Shown here piece by piece: positions 27,338 to 36,941 of a stretch of DNA of 64,000 nt. The position numbers and the translations under genes were made by a program. Every line of letters starts with the position of its first letter. The first letter of the stretch is position 1. Under the pieces are notes generated by a model. That model had not been told where the DNA came from and ran no database searches. It worked only from the letters and a program-made list of their open reading frames with translations. The stretch spans positions 609,001 through 673,000 of the forward strand of contig NC_020059.1 in the NCBI RefSeq assembly GCF_000330885.1, in the 5' to 3' direction. The DNA is from Rhizobium tropici CIAT 899 (GTDB lineage: Bacteria > Pseudomonadota > Alphaproteobacteria > Rhizobiales > Rhizobiaceae).

Positions 27338-28933
27338 ATGGATCGCTTCGACTACATCATTATCGGTGCCGGCAGTGCCGGATGCGTGCTGGCCAACCGG
27401 CTTTCGGCCGACCGTAATAACAGGGTGCTGCTGCTGGAAGCCGGCGGCAATGACAATTACCACTGGATCCACATCCCGGTCGGCTACCTTTATTGCATCA
27501 ACAATCCCCGCACCGATTGGTGCTTCACCACGTCACCGGAAGCGGGGCTGAATGGCCGGTCGCTGAACTATCCGCGCGGAAAGGTGCTCGGCGGCTGCTC
27601 CTCGATCAACGGCATGATCTATATGCGCGGCCAGGCCCGCGATTACGATCTCTGGCGCCAGCTCGGCTGCGCCGGTTGGGGCTGGGATGATGTGCTGCCC
27701 TATTTCGTCAAGTCCGAGGATCACTATCGCGGCAAGGACGAGATGCATGGCGCCGGCGGCGAATGGCGGGTCGAGAAGGCGCGCGTGCGCTGGGCCGTGC
27801 TCGATGCCTTCCAGGCAGCCGCCAAGGAGGCCGGCATCCCCGAAACGGCTGATTTCAATCGCGGCAACAATGAAGGTTCCGGCTATTTCGACGTCAACCA
27901 GCGCTCCGGCATTCGCTGGAACACCACGAAAGCCTTTTTGCGCCCGGCCATGAAGCGCGGCAATCTAACCGTCTATACCAAGGCGCAGGTCTGCCGGCTG
28001 ATCGTCGAGGGGGATGCCGTGACCGGCGTCGAATTCCAGCATGACGGCGTGGCAAAGCGCGCCTATGCCACCAAGGAAACGGTGCTCTCTGCCGGCTCCA
28101 TCAGCTCGCCGCACATTCTCGAGCTCTCAGGCATCGGCCATGGCGAGGTGTTGAGCAAAGCCGGCATCGACGTCGTGCGCGAGGTTCGGTCCGTCGGCGA
28201 GAACCTGCAGGATCATCTGCAGCTTCGCCTTGCCTACAAGGTGACCGGCGTGCCCACGTTGAACGAGAAGGCGACGAAGCTGATCGGCAAAGCGGCGATC
28301 GGCCTCGAATATCTGGTTCGCCGGTCAGGCCCTATGGCGATGGCGCCTAGCCAGCTCGGCATCTTCACCCGCTCCGGGCCGGACAAGGAAACACCGGACC
28401 TACAATATCATGTGCAGCCGGTCTCGCTCGACAGGTTCGGCGATCCCGTTCATCCCTTTCCCGCTATCACCGCCAGCGTATGCAACCTCCGCCCTGAAAG
28501 CCGCGGCTCGGTGCATGTGCGCAGCCCCGATTTCGCCCTCCAACCGGCCATCAGCCCCAACTATCTTTCCGCAGCTCGCGACCGGGAGATCGCCGTGCGC
28601 TCCATTCGCCTGACGCGGCGGATCGTGGCACAGCCCTCCTTCGCCCGGTTCTGCCCGGAGGAGTTCAAGCCGGGGCCGGCCTATGAGACCGATGCCGATC
28701 TGGAGCGCGCCGCTGGCGATATCGGCACGACGATTTTCCATCCGGTCGGTACGTGCCGTATGGGCGGCGACGGGCAAAGCGTTGTCGACCCCCGCTTGCG
28801 GCTCAGAGCATTGGCAAGGCTGCGTATCGCCGACGCCTCCGTCATGCCATCAATCACATCGGGCAACACCAATTCACCAACCATCATGATCGCCGAAAAG
28901 GCAGCCGAAATGATCCTTGCCGACAACAGATGA
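27338..28933 (+). CDS. GMC-family FAD-dependent oxidoreductase (choline/alcohol dehydrogenase-like)
   Basis: A 531-residue GMC flavoenzyme. The FAD-binding DYIIIGAGSAGCVLANRLS opens the protein, the GMC signature GKVLGGCSSINGMIYMRGQ is near residue 80, and the C-terminal active-site block GTCRMGGDG ... NTNSPTIMIAEKAA is intact. Relatives oxidise choline, aliphatic alcohols or polyethylene glycol to aldehydes. No betB/betI lies nearby, which argues against choline. The position after the importer and before valine-type enzymes suggests that it oxidises an imported alcohol. Confidence 0.87.
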   Translation: MDRFDYIIIGAGSAGCVLANRLSADRNNRVLLLEAGGNDNYHWIHIPVGYLYCINNPRTDWCFTTSPEAGLNGRSLNYPRGKVLGGCSSINGMIYMRGQARDYDLWRQLGCAGWGWDDVLPYFVKSEDHYRGKDEMHGAGGEWRVEKARVRWAVLDAFQAAAKEAGIPETADFNRGNNEGSGYFDVNQRSGIRWNTTKAFLRPAMKRGNLTVYTKAQVCRLIVEGDAVTGVEFQHDGVAKRAYATKETVLSAGSISSPHILELSGIGHGEVLSKAGIDVVREVRSVGENLQDHLQLRLAYKVTGVPTLNEKATKLIGKAAIGLEYLVRRSGPMAMAPSQLGIFTRSGPDKETPDLQYHVQPVSLDRFGDPVHPFPAITASVCNLRPESRGSVHVRSPDFALQPAISPNYLSAARDREIAVRSIRLTRRIVAQPSFARFCPEEFKPGPAYETDADLERAAGDIGTTIFHPVGTCRMGGDGQSVVDPRLRLRALARLRIADASVMPSITSGNTNSPTIMIAEKAAEMILADNR

Positions 28934-28972
28934 AGCCCTATTCATGGATGGCAGCAAGGGCAGGAGATTTGC

Positions 28973-30031
28973 ATGGATAGCACGGACGAAGTCATCATCG
29001 AGCGGCGCGGATCGGCCGGCATTATCAGGCTTAACCGCCCGAAGGCGCTGAACAGCCTGACATTGCCGATGGTGCGGGTCATTGTGCCGGCCCTGGAGGA
29101 TTTCGCCGCAGATCCCGCGATCGCCAGTGTCATCGTCCTGGGCGAGGGGGAGCGTGGCTTCTGCGCAGGCGGCGATATCCGCCTGCTGCATCGGAGCGGC
29201 AAGGAGGGCACCGATGAAGCGGAAACCTTCTGGCGCGAGGAGTTTCTGCTCAACCATGCCATCTCGCGCTATCCCAAACCCTATGTCGCGTTGATGGACG
29301 GCATCACCATGGGTGGCGGCGTCGGCCTCTCGGCCCACGGCAGCCATCGCGTCGTCACCGAGCGCACGCGCCTTGCCATGCCCGAAACCGGCATCGGCTA
29401 TTTCCCGGATGTCGGCGCCACCTGGCTGCTGCCGCGCGCGCCGGGCGAAGCCGGCACATGGATGGGCCTGACCGGCCAGACCGTCGGTGCGGCCGATGTC
29501 ATTCATGCTGGTTTTGCCGATCACTGTGTCGCGTCTTCCGCATTGCCAGCCCTCATCGATGCGATTGCAGCGCTGCCCGCTGCGGCCTCCGCCGCAGATG
29601 TGCACGCTCTCATCCGGACGATGGCCACGGAGGCCGGCGAAAGCCGGCTCGCGACAAACCGAGATGTGATCGACCGGGCGTTTTCAGCAGACACGGTGGA
29701 GGAAATTCTGAAGGCCTTGGCCGGAGAACCGGGAAAGTTTGCCGCAGAAGCCGCAAGCGTGATTGCCAGCCGCTCGCCGACCAGCCTTAAGCTTACCTTG
29801 CGGCTGCTCAGAGCGGGGCGAACGAGCGCCGATTTGGCCGAATGCCTCGATCGTGAACTCGGCGCTTGCAAGGGCATATTGTATAATCACGATTTCTACG
29901 AGGGTGTGCGTGCCGCTGTCATCGACAAGGACCGCAATCCGAAATGGTTTCCGGCGAGCCTCTCCGAAGTGACGGCGGATGCCATCGACCGTTTCTTCAT
30001 ACCGGCGCAGCCGCCGCTTTTCGCAAGATAA
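28973..30031 (+). CDS. 3-hydroxyisobutyryl-CoA hydrolase / enoyl-CoA hydratase family
   Basis: A 352-residue crotonase-fold protein. The oxyanion motifs GFCAGGDIRLLH and MDGITMGGGVGLSAHGSHR, the segment MPETGIGYFPDVGATWLLP and the long C-terminal extension identify the HIBYL-CoA hydrolase (HIBCH) branch rather than a simple hydratase. The reaction releases 3-hydroxyisobutyrate from its CoA ester in valine catabolism. GGAG lies before the ATG. The next gene, 22 bp downstream, oxidises its expected product. Confidence 0.88.
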   Translation: MDSTDEVIIERRGSAGIIRLNRPKALNSLTLPMVRVIVPALEDFAADPAIASVIVLGEGERGFCAGGDIRLLHRSGKEGTDEAETFWREEFLLNHAISRYPKPYVALMDGITMGGGVGLSAHGSHRVVTERTRLAMPETGIGYFPDVGATWLLPRAPGEAGTWMGLTGQTVGAADVIHAGFADHCVASSALPALIDAIAALPAAASAADVHALIRTMATEAGESRLATNRDVIDRAFSADTVEEILKALAGEPGKFAAEAASVIASRSPTSLKLTLRLLRAGRTSADLAECLDRELGACKGILYNHDFYEGVRAAVIDKDRNPKWFPASLSEVTADAIDRFFIPAQPPLFAR

Positions 30032-30053
30032 CCGATCATGGGAGGAAAACATC

Positions 30054-30935
30054 ATGACGCGGATCGCATTCATCGGCCTCGGCAATATGGGAGGCCCGAT
30101 GGCCGCCAATCTCGTCAAGGCCGGCCACGCCGTCACAGGATTCGACCTCTCGCATGATGTGCTGAAGGCGGCCGAAGCGTCGGGGATAAAGCCTGCCAAT
30201 GTGCTGACGGAGGCTTTGGCCGATGCAGAGGTGGTCGTGACCATGCTGCCGAAGGGCCAGCATGTCCTGACCGTCTGGACCGACGTGTTGCGCTCCGTGC
30301 CGAAGGGAACCTTGCTGATCGACAGCTCCACCATCGATGTCGACAGTGCCCGCAAGGCTCACGCGATGGCGGCTGACGTCGGTTGCCTTTCTCTCGATGC
30401 GCCGGTGTCCGGCGGCACCGGGGGTGCTGCGGCCGGAACGTTGACCTTCATGGCTGGCGGGTCGGCAGAAAGCTTTGCCGCCGCCAAACCGCTGCTTGAG
30501 GTGATGGGCAAGAAGATCGTCCATTGCGGCGATGCCGGCGCCGGCCAGGCCGCGAAGATCTGCAACAACATGATCCTCGGCATCTCCATGATCGGGGTCT
30601 GCGAGGCTTTCGTGCTCGGCGAAAAGCTCGGCCTCTCGCACCAGGCCCTGTTCGACGTCGCCTCGACCTCGTCAGGCCAGTGCTGGTCGATCAATACCTA
30701 TTGCCCAGTGCCCGGCCCGGTGCCGACATCGCCCGCCAACAACGACTACAAACCCGGTTTTGCCGCCGCCTTGATGCTGAAGGATCTACGCCTGTCGCAG
30801 GAAGCGGCGCTCTCCAGCGGCGCGTCGACGCCTCTGGGCGCGGAGGCGGCACAGCTCTATGCTCTCTTCGAAAAGCTCGGCAATGGCGGCCGCGATTTTT
30901 CGGCGATCATCGAGATGTTTCGCGAGACGAAGTGA
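30054..30935 (+). CDS. mmsB: 3-hydroxyisobutyrate dehydrogenase
   Basis: A 293-residue beta-hydroxyacid dehydrogenase. NAD binding is by RIAFIGLGNMGGPMAANLVK at the N-terminus, the substrate motif is LDAPVSGGTGGA near residue 118, and the catalytic Lys is in GAGQAAKICNNMILG near residue 166. It oxidises 3-hydroxyisobutyrate to methylmalonate semialdehyde in valine breakdown. The ATG follows GGAGGAAAACATC. The methylmalonate-semialdehyde dehydrogenase (mmsA) expected next in the pathway is not in the window. Confidence 0.9.
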   Translation: MTRIAFIGLGNMGGPMAANLVKAGHAVTGFDLSHDVLKAAEASGIKPANVLTEALADAEVVVTMLPKGQHVLTVWTDVLRSVPKGTLLIDSSTIDVDSARKAHAMAADVGCLSLDAPVSGGTGGAAAGTLTFMAGGSAESFAAAKPLLEVMGKKIVHCGDAGAGQAAKICNNMILGISMIGVCEAFVLGEKLGLSHQALFDVASTSSGQCWSINTYCPVPGPVPTSPANNDYKPGFAAALMLKDLRLSQEAALSSGASTPLGAEAAQLYALFEKLGNGGRDFSAIIEMFRETK

Positions 30936-31023
30936 GGATGGCTGGATAGTTGGCCGGTGAGGGGCCAGGTACGAAGCTGCGGCATCAAAGAACAAGCCTG
31001 ACCTGCCGTTCGAACGCCCAAAC

Positions 31024-33093
31024 TCACCGCCACATGCCCCGCATGCGCGCACCCACATCGACGCGCACCTCGCGCGCCCGAATGGCGGCAGCGCTTTCGG
31101 CACGCGCCTGCGGCCAGCCGCAGACCTCGAAAAACTGCAGCAAGGTTGCTGGAATGAAGCGCGTGCGCGATGCGAAGACATGCTTGTCGCCCTGCGCATG
31201 CTGGCCGTGCACGAAGAACCGCTGCGGAATGACGAGATCGAGATTGTCCTTCGCCCGCGTCATGGCGACGTAGAGCAACCGTCGTTCCTCCTCGATTTCG
31301 GCTGAAGATCCGACGGCGAGATCGGCGGGGATGCAGCCGTCGACGGCGTTGAGGATGAAGACCTTCGTCCATTCCTGCCCCTTGGCGGAATGGATGGTGG
31401 AGAGGATCAGATAGTCCTCATCGAGCAGCGGCACACCCGCCTGGTCGCTGGTGGCGTCGGGCGGATCGAGCGTCAGCTCGGTGAGGAAGCGCTCGCGCGA
31501 GCCGTAGCCAGCGGCAATCTGTTCGAGCTGGATGAGATCCGCCTGGCGGGTCGATGCATCCTCATGTACGCGTTCCAGATGTGGCTCGTACCATTGGCGA
31601 ACGAGGCCGATTTCCGCCGGCCAGCCGGCCTTCCCGCTTTTGACCTCCCGCATCGTCTCGACAAAGGCGGTCCAATCGTCTCCCGTGCGCGGTGGCGGCG
31701 GGAGTTCGGTGAGCGCCGTGATCGGGCTTGCCTCTTCGCCGATCTGGTCGAGTACGCGCTGGGCTGTCGAGGGGCCGACGCCGGGCAGGAGCTGCATCAG
31801 GCGGAACCCCGCCACACGGTCGCGCGGGTTCTGGGCGAAACGCAGCGCCGCCAGCATGTCCTTGACATGAGCACTATCGAGGAATTTCAATCCACCGAAC
31901 TTGACGAAGGGAATGTTGCGCCGGGTGAGTTCCACTTCCAGCGGGCCGCTATGGCTCGAAGTGCGGAAAAGCACCGCCTGCTGCTTCAGCCTTGCGCCGC
32001 CCTCGCGATTTTCCAGTATTTGATCGGCGATGTAGCGCGCCTGATCGGCCTCGTCGCGCACCGTTACCAGCCGCGGGCGCTCCATGCTCTGCCGCTCGGT
32101 GCGCAGGTTCTTGGTGAAGCGCTCGGAGGCAAGATCGATCACGGCGTTAGCTGCTGCCAGGATCGGCTGTGTCGAGCGGTAATTGCGGTCGAGTGTCACG
32201 ATATCGGCAGAGGGCGTGAAGGCCTTGGGGAAATCGAGAATGTTGCGTACGGTGGCGGCGCGGAAGGAATAGATCGATTGCGCGTCGTCGCCGACGACGG
32301 TCAATCCGCGGCCATCCGGCTTCAGGGCGAGCAGGATGGAGGACTGCAGCCTGTTGGTGTCCTGATATTCGTCGACAAGCACATGATCGAAGCGGCTGCC
32401 GATATCCTCGGCGATCAGAGGCTCCTGCAGCATATGCGCCCAATAGAGCAGCAGGTCGTCGTAATCGAGTACGTTCTGCACCTGCTTTGCCTCGACATAA
32501 CAGGCGAAAAGATCGCGCAGCTGCTGCTCCCACATGGCGCACCATGGGAAGAAGTCGCGCAGCACGCCGTCCAGCGGCGCTTCCGCGTTGACGGAGCGCG
32601 AATAGATGGCAAGGCAGGTCGCCTTGGTCGGGAAGCGGTTCTCTGTTTTCGAGAAGCCGAGATCATGGCGCGCCAGATTCATCAGGTCGGCGCTGTCTTC
32701 CCGGTCGTGGATCGTGAAGGCCGGGTCTATGCCGATCTGTTCTGCATAATCCCGCAGCAGGCGCGCGCCGATGCCATGGAACGTGCCGGTCCAGGCAAGT
32801 GCATCGGCGGTAATGCCGGAATTCGCACCCAGCACCTCGCGGCAGATACGCTCGACGCGGCGGCCCATTTCGGCGGCGGCGCGGCGCGAAAAGGTCATCA
32901 GCAGGATGCGGCGCGGATCGGCACCCCTAACGATCAGATGCGCGACACGATGCGCAAGCGTATTCGTCTTGCCGGAGCCAGCTCCGGCGATGACAAGCAG
33001 AGGCCCGGCAATATGACCGTCGCCTGCAGTCGTGCCGTGTTCCACCGCCAGCCGTTGCTCCGGGTTCAGCTTTTCCAGATAGGCGGCGGTCAT
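31024..33093 (-). CDS. UvrD/PcrA-family ATP-dependent DNA helicase
   Basis: A 689-residue superfamily 1A helicase. It has Walker A VIAGAGSGKTNTLAHRV, motif II VLVDEYQDTNRLQ, motif III GDDAQSIYSFRAA and motif V LSTIHSAKGQEW; a C-terminal YVAMTRAKDNLDLV completes the set. It is shorter than the housekeeping UvrD and probably a second paralogue. ATG 33093 follows AGGAGAGTTG. A GTTC-N7-GTTC SOS box lies 77-91 bp upstream, so DNA damage induction is likely. Confidence 0.9.
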   Translation of the reverse strand: MTAAYLEKLNPEQRLAVEHGTTAGDGHIAGPLLVIAGAGSGKTNTLAHRVAHLIVRGADPRRILLMTFSRRAAAEMGRRVERICREVLGANSGITADALAWTGTFHGIGARLLRDYAEQIGIDPAFTIHDREDSADLMNLARHDLGFSKTENRFPTKATCLAIYSRSVNAEAPLDGVLRDFFPWCAMWEQQLRDLFACYVEAKQVQNVLDYDDLLLYWAHMLQEPLIAEDIGSRFDHVLVDEYQDTNRLQSSILLALKPDGRGLTVVGDDAQSIYSFRAATVRNILDFPKAFTPSADIVTLDRNYRSTQPILAAANAVIDLASERFTKNLRTERQSMERPRLVTVRDEADQARYIADQILENREGGARLKQQAVLFRTSSHSGPLEVELTRRNIPFVKFGGLKFLDSAHVKDMLAALRFAQNPRDRVAGFRLMQLLPGVGPSTAQRVLDQIGEEASPITALTELPPPPRTGDDWTAFVETMREVKSGKAGWPAEIGLVRQWYEPHLERVHEDASTRQADLIQLEQIAAGYGSRERFLTELTLDPPDATSDQAGVPLLDEDYLILSTIHSAKGQEWTKVFILNAVDGCIPADLAVGSSAEIEEERRLLYVAMTRAKDNLDLVIPQRFFVHGQHAQGDKHVFASRTRFIPATLLQFFEVCGWPQARAESAAAIRAREVRVDVGARMRGMWR

Positions 33094-33169
33094 CAACTCT
33101 CCTGACTACCTCCGGCGGCCGGCGCGGAGCGCGATATGCGGCGAATCGCAAACGCGAAAATATAGGAAC

Positions 33170-33184
33170 GTTCTATGGATGTTC
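33170..33184. promoter_or_regulatory. LexA (SOS) box, alphaproteobacterial type
   Basis: GTTC-TATGGAT-GTTC exactly fits the GTTC-N7-GTTC direct repeat bound by alphaproteobacterial LexA. On the minus strand it is followed by TATATT, a possible -10 box of the helicase gene. It lies 77 bp from that gene and 185 bp from the SMP-30-like gene on the other side. Confidence 0.65.
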
Positions 33185-33368
33185 CGAATCGCCAAAGCCT
33201 GTCAAGATTAACAGGGCCTGCACGCGGATGTGACCTCTGGCGCAAGAATCTTATCGGGATTTGCGTTCGTCCGGCTCGAAAAGGATCTTCTTCGTGCTTA
33301 TGTATCATTTCGGCGCAGCATTTTGAGTTTTTGGGGCTTCGTAATGCGTAGAATGAAGGTTTCAAAAC

Positions 33369-34244
33369 ATGAACGAAACGATTGCCACCGGGCTGCGTCT
33401 GCCTAGCGGCCTCGTGGCCTTGCCGGACGGCCGCCTCGCGGTCGTAGAAATGGATGCCAGTCGCCGCTGTCTGAAACTTTTCGACGCAAGCGGCGTACCG
33501 CAGGAACTTTGCCGGGTCGGCGGCTGGCCGATGGGGATTGCGGCGGATGGTGACGGATGTTTCTGGGTAGCCAATGGCCCGGAGAATTCCCTTGTCAGAT
33601 TGTCGGCGCAAGGCCGCGTCCTGCAGGTCATTGAAGGCAGCGCCGATGGTCCGTTTCTCCATCCGAATGCGCTCGCCTTCGGACCTGACGGCCTGCTTTA
33701 TATGATCGATTCCGGTATCCGCCTTGCCAATCTTCTCGAAGGCGGCCACATCCATCCCGATTTCTTCAAGGCGGCTTATAACGGCTGCGTCTACCAGATC
33801 GATCCGGCGGAGGGCCGGGTCATCCGGGTCCTGGCAGCCGGCTTGCTCTTTGCGAGCGGTATTGCCTTCGATGCCGACGGATTGCTCTACTACAGCGAAA
33901 CGCTGACCGGAAAAATCTATCGGCAGGTCGTGGGCGGCAGGCAGGAAATGTTTGTCCAGTCGATGACATCCCCTGCCGTCAATGCGCTGCGCGGACCGGC
34001 AGGCCTCGCTTTTGATCGCAGTGGCATGCTGTATTGTGCCATGTACGGCCTGGGTGAAATTTCTATGGTGGACGCCGAGGGAAAAATGGCCGGCCATATC
34101 CGCACGGACGGCGCAAGGCCAGCCAATATCGCCTTTACCGTCGACGGCAAGCATCTGCTCGTCAGTGAGCAGGAAAACGGTGTTGTGGAGAAGATTACGG
34201 CGCCGCGTCCGGGCCTGCCCTTGCATATGCCGCCGATTTCGTAA
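33369..34244 (+). CDS. SMP-30/gluconolactonase-like beta-propeller protein
   Basis: A 291-residue protein made of about six propeller blades. Typical segments are LRLPSGLVALPDGRLAVVE, GWPMGIAADGDGCFWVANG, HPNALAFGPDGLLYMIDSG and RGPAGLAFDRSGMLYCAMY. Family members are Ca-dependent lactonases of sugar or other lactones, but many propellers of this shape are not. No signal peptide is present, so it is cytoplasmic. It is a single gene with its own terminator. Confidence 0.75.
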   Translation: MNETIATGLRLPSGLVALPDGRLAVVEMDASRRCLKLFDASGVPQELCRVGGWPMGIAADGDGCFWVANGPENSLVRLSAQGRVLQVIEGSADGPFLHPNALAFGPDGLLYMIDSGIRLANLLEGGHIHPDFFKAAYNGCVYQIDPAEGRVIRVLAAGLLFASGIAFDADGLLYYSETLTGKIYRQVVGGRQEMFVQSMTSPAVNALRGPAGLAFDRSGMLYCAMYGLGEISMVDAEGKMAGHIRTDGARPANIAFTVDGKHLLVSEQENGVVEKITAPRPGLPLHMPPIS

Positions 34245-34253
34245 GCGGCTGGT

Positions 34254-34286
34254 GGGCATGCCCGGAAGCCGGGCATGCCCTCTTTT
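34254..34286 (+). terminator. Rho-independent terminator between SMP-30-like gene and secDF
   Basis: GGGCATGCCCGG pairs perfectly with CCGGGCATGCCC over a 3-base loop (stem 12 bp), followed by TCTTTT. It serves the plus-strand gene; on the minus strand no T-tract follows. Confidence 0.9.
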
Positions 34287-34292
34287 CATGTG

Positions 34293-36848
34293 TTAAGCAG
34301 CAGGAATCTGCTTGTTGTCCTTACCGGACTTGCCCTCTGCCGATGCCGTGTCATTGGCGACCGGCTTGGCATGGCGGCGACGCCAGTCGCCGAGGAACAG
34401 CAGGATCGGCGCCGCGATGAAGACCGATGAGGCGCCGGCGACGAGGATGCCGAACACCATGGGGATCGCGAAGCTGGAGACGGCGCTGCCGCCCCAGATC
34501 GCCATCGGCACCAGCGCCAGGAAGGCGGTGGCGTTGGTATAGAGGCTTCGCGCCAGGGTCTCGTTGATCGACTTGTCGATGATGTCGCGCAGCGGCATCG
34601 ACTTGTAGAGCCGCATGTTTTCACGCATGCGGTCATAGACCACGACCTTGTCGTTCACCGAATAACCGACGAGCGTCAGGATCGCGGCGATGGCCGTCAG
34701 GTTGAAATCGAGGCCGGTGATCGCGAAGAAGCCGATCGCCTTGGTCACATCGAGCACCAGCGTGACGATGGCGCCGACCGCGAAAGGCCATTCGAACCGC
34801 ACCCAGATATAGACGAGCATCGCAAGGCTGGCGATCACGACTGACAGGATACCGGCCCAGGCAAGCTCGCCCGAGACCTTCGGACCGATGACATCGGTGC
34901 CTTCGATGGTCGCGCCGGGATCGATCTTGACGATTTCGGCCTTGAGCTTGGTCACTGCCGCCGTCTGCGCCTCTTCGCCGCCGTCCTGGCGCTGAGCACG
35001 GACAAGAAGGCTATTGTTGTCGCCGAAGGACTGCAGTGCGATTTCGCCGAGGCCGAGCGTGTTCAGTCCCTCGCGGAACGTCGCCAGATCGGCTGCGTCC
35101 TTGGTCTTGACCGACATCTGGATGCCGCCGCGGAAATCGACGCCGTAGTTGAGGCCCGGATGGATGAACAGGACCACCGAGGCGATCGACAGGATCGCCG
35201 AGACGGTGACGCCGAAGAAGCGGGCCTTCATGAACTGGATGTGCTTGTCATAGGGGCTGAAAGGGATCAGCGGTCTGATGTTGATCACCTTCAGCTTGCG
35301 GCGACGGGTGATGGCGATCATCACGACGCGCACGAAGGCGACGGAGGTGAACATCGAGATAATGAGGCCGAGACCCATGGTCACGGCAAAGCCGCGAACC
35401 GGACCGGAGCCGAAGTAGAACAGGATGGCGGCGGCGATGAGCGCCGTCATGTTGCCGTCGATGATCGTCGAGTAGGCCTTCTTGAAGCCATTATCGATGG
35501 CGGCGAAGGCGCCGCGGCCCTTGCGGGTTTCTTCGCGGATGCGCTCGTTGATGAGAACGTTGGCATCAACCGCAAGGCCGATGCCAAGGACGATACCGGC
35601 GATGCCGGGCAGCGTCAGCGTGGCGCCGACAAGCGTCAGGGCCGAGAAGGTCAGGACCGTGTGGATGAGCAGCGCGACATTGGCGAGAATGCCCCAGGCG
35701 CCATAGAGCACGAAGATGAAGGCGGCAACCAGGACGAAGCCGACGAGGCCGCTATAGATGCCCTTCTGGATCGCGTCGCTACCGAGATCGGCGCCGACGG
35801 TGCGTTCTTCGATGACGGTGAGCTTGGCGGGCAGAGCGCCGGCGCGCAGCAGGGCTGCAAGCGTGGTGGCGCTGTCTGCGGTGAAGTTGCCGGAGATCTG
35901 GCCCGAACCGCCGGTGATCGGCTCGCGGATATTCGGTGCGCTCAGCACCTTGTTGTCGAGAACGATAGCAAAGGGCTTACCGACATTTTCGCGGGTGATT
36001 TCGGCAAAGCGGTTGGCGCCGGCGCTGTCGAAGCGGAAGGTGACGAGCGGCTCATGCGTGTTCGGATCGAAGCTGACGCGGGCATCCGTCAGGCGGTCGC
36101 CCGACAGTTCGATGCGGTCGAGAACCGGATAGCTGTTGCCCTGCTCGTCCTTCATGATGGTGACGCCTGGGCCGGGATTGTTCGGATCGGCATTGTCGGC
36201 GAGCAGGTGGAAGGACATCTTCGCGGTCGAACCGAGAAGCTCGCGCAGATGCGAGGGATCCTGCGCACCCGGAAGCTGAACGAGAACGCGGTTCGGACCG
36301 ACGCGCTGAATGGTCGGCTCTGCGACGCCCACCTGGTCGACGCGCTTGCGGATGACTTCAAGGCTCTGCTGAACCGCGGAATCGACGTTGGCCGAAATGC
36401 CTGCCTGCGAGAAGGACATCGCGATCGTTGCGCCATTCGGCTTGATGGTGAGATCGGACTGGCCGGCCGAGAGGCCCGATGTGATCGTATTGGCCAGCGT
36501 CTGCAACTGCGTCACCGCGTCGCCGCTCTGCGAGGCATCGGTGAGCGTCACGACGATCTGATCGCCGTTGCGGATGATCGAGCGCGTCTGGATGTTCTTG
36601 TCGCGCAGCACGCGCCGGGCGTCCTGCTGCAGCGATTGCAGCCGGCCGTTCGTTAGGTCCTTCTCGTCGACTTCGAGAACGAGATAGGAACCGCCGCGAA
36701 GGTCGAGACCGAGCGAAACCTGGCTATGCGGCAGCCAGGACGGGATCTTGTTGAGAACCGACGGCGGCAGCGTGTTCGGCAGGGCGATCAGAAAGCCAAT
36801 GACGATGACCACTGTATAAAGTGCCACGAGCCATGGTGAGGTACGCAT
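34293..36848 (-). CDS. secDF: Protein translocase subunit SecDF (fused SecD-SecF)
   Basis: An 851-residue fusion that uses the proton gradient to help pull proteins across the inner membrane with SecYEG. The SecD half has GLDLRGGSYLVLEV (about 47-60), a long periplasmic P1 domain and the TM4 motif VDANVLINERIREE. The SecF half starts near residue 540 with its own GVDFRGGIQMSV and ends in a Lys-rich tail. About 12 transmembrane helices are visible. Fusion is common in rhizobia and Bacillus, whereas E. coli has separate genes. Confidence 0.95.
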   Translation of the reverse strand: MRTSPWLVALYTVVIVIGFLIALPNTLPPSVLNKIPSWLPHSQVSLGLDLRGGSYLVLEVDEKDLTNGRLQSLQQDARRVLRDKNIQTRSIIRNGDQIVVTLTDASQSGDAVTQLQTLANTITSGLSAGQSDLTIKPNGATIAMSFSQAGISANVDSAVQQSLEVIRKRVDQVGVAEPTIQRVGPNRVLVQLPGAQDPSHLRELLGSTAKMSFHLLADNADPNNPGPGVTIMKDEQGNSYPVLDRIELSGDRLTDARVSFDPNTHEPLVTFRFDSAGANRFAEITRENVGKPFAIVLDNKVLSAPNIREPITGGSGQISGNFTADSATTLAALLRAGALPAKLTVIEERTVGADLGSDAIQKGIYSGLVGFVLVAAFIFVLYGAWGILANVALLIHTVLTFSALTLVGATLTLPGIAGIVLGIGLAVDANVLINERIREETRKGRGAFAAIDNGFKKAYSTIIDGNMTALIAAAILFYFGSGPVRGFAVTMGLGLIISMFTSVAFVRVVMIAITRRRKLKVINIRPLIPFSPYDKHIQFMKARFFGVTVSAILSIASVVLFIHPGLNYGVDFRGGIQMSVKTKDAADLATFREGLNTLGLGEIALQSFGDNNSLLVRAQRQDGGEEAQTAAVTKLKAEIVKIDPGATIEGTDVIGPKVSGELAWAGILSVVIASLAMLVYIWVRFEWPFAVGAIVTLVLDVTKAIGFFAITGLDFNLTAIAAILTLVGYSVNDKVVVYDRMRENMRLYKSMPLRDIIDKSINETLARSLYTNATAFLALVPMAIWGGSAVSSFAIPMVFGILVAGASSVFIAAPILLFLGDWRRRHAKPVANDTASAEGKSGKDNKQIPAA

Positions 36849-36941
36849 GGGTATTATCCTTGAAAATAGGCCTATGCCGACGGCTTGGCCGCAGGCGGAC
36901 TTGATGTCTTGTCGGAAATGCGGCGCAGACGCGCCAAATGC

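Noticed and set aside
27338..28933. Choline dehydrogenase (betA) for osmoprotection
   Set aside because: The GMC signatures alone do not distinguish betA, and no betB, betI or betC gene lies nearby.
31390..33105. Open frame of about 570 codons opposite the UvrD-family helicase
   Set aside because: The helicase frame has all SF1 motifs; this one has none.
35160..36656. Open frame opposite secDF, about 500 codons
   Set aside because: Acidic low-complexity shadow of the secDF coding strand.
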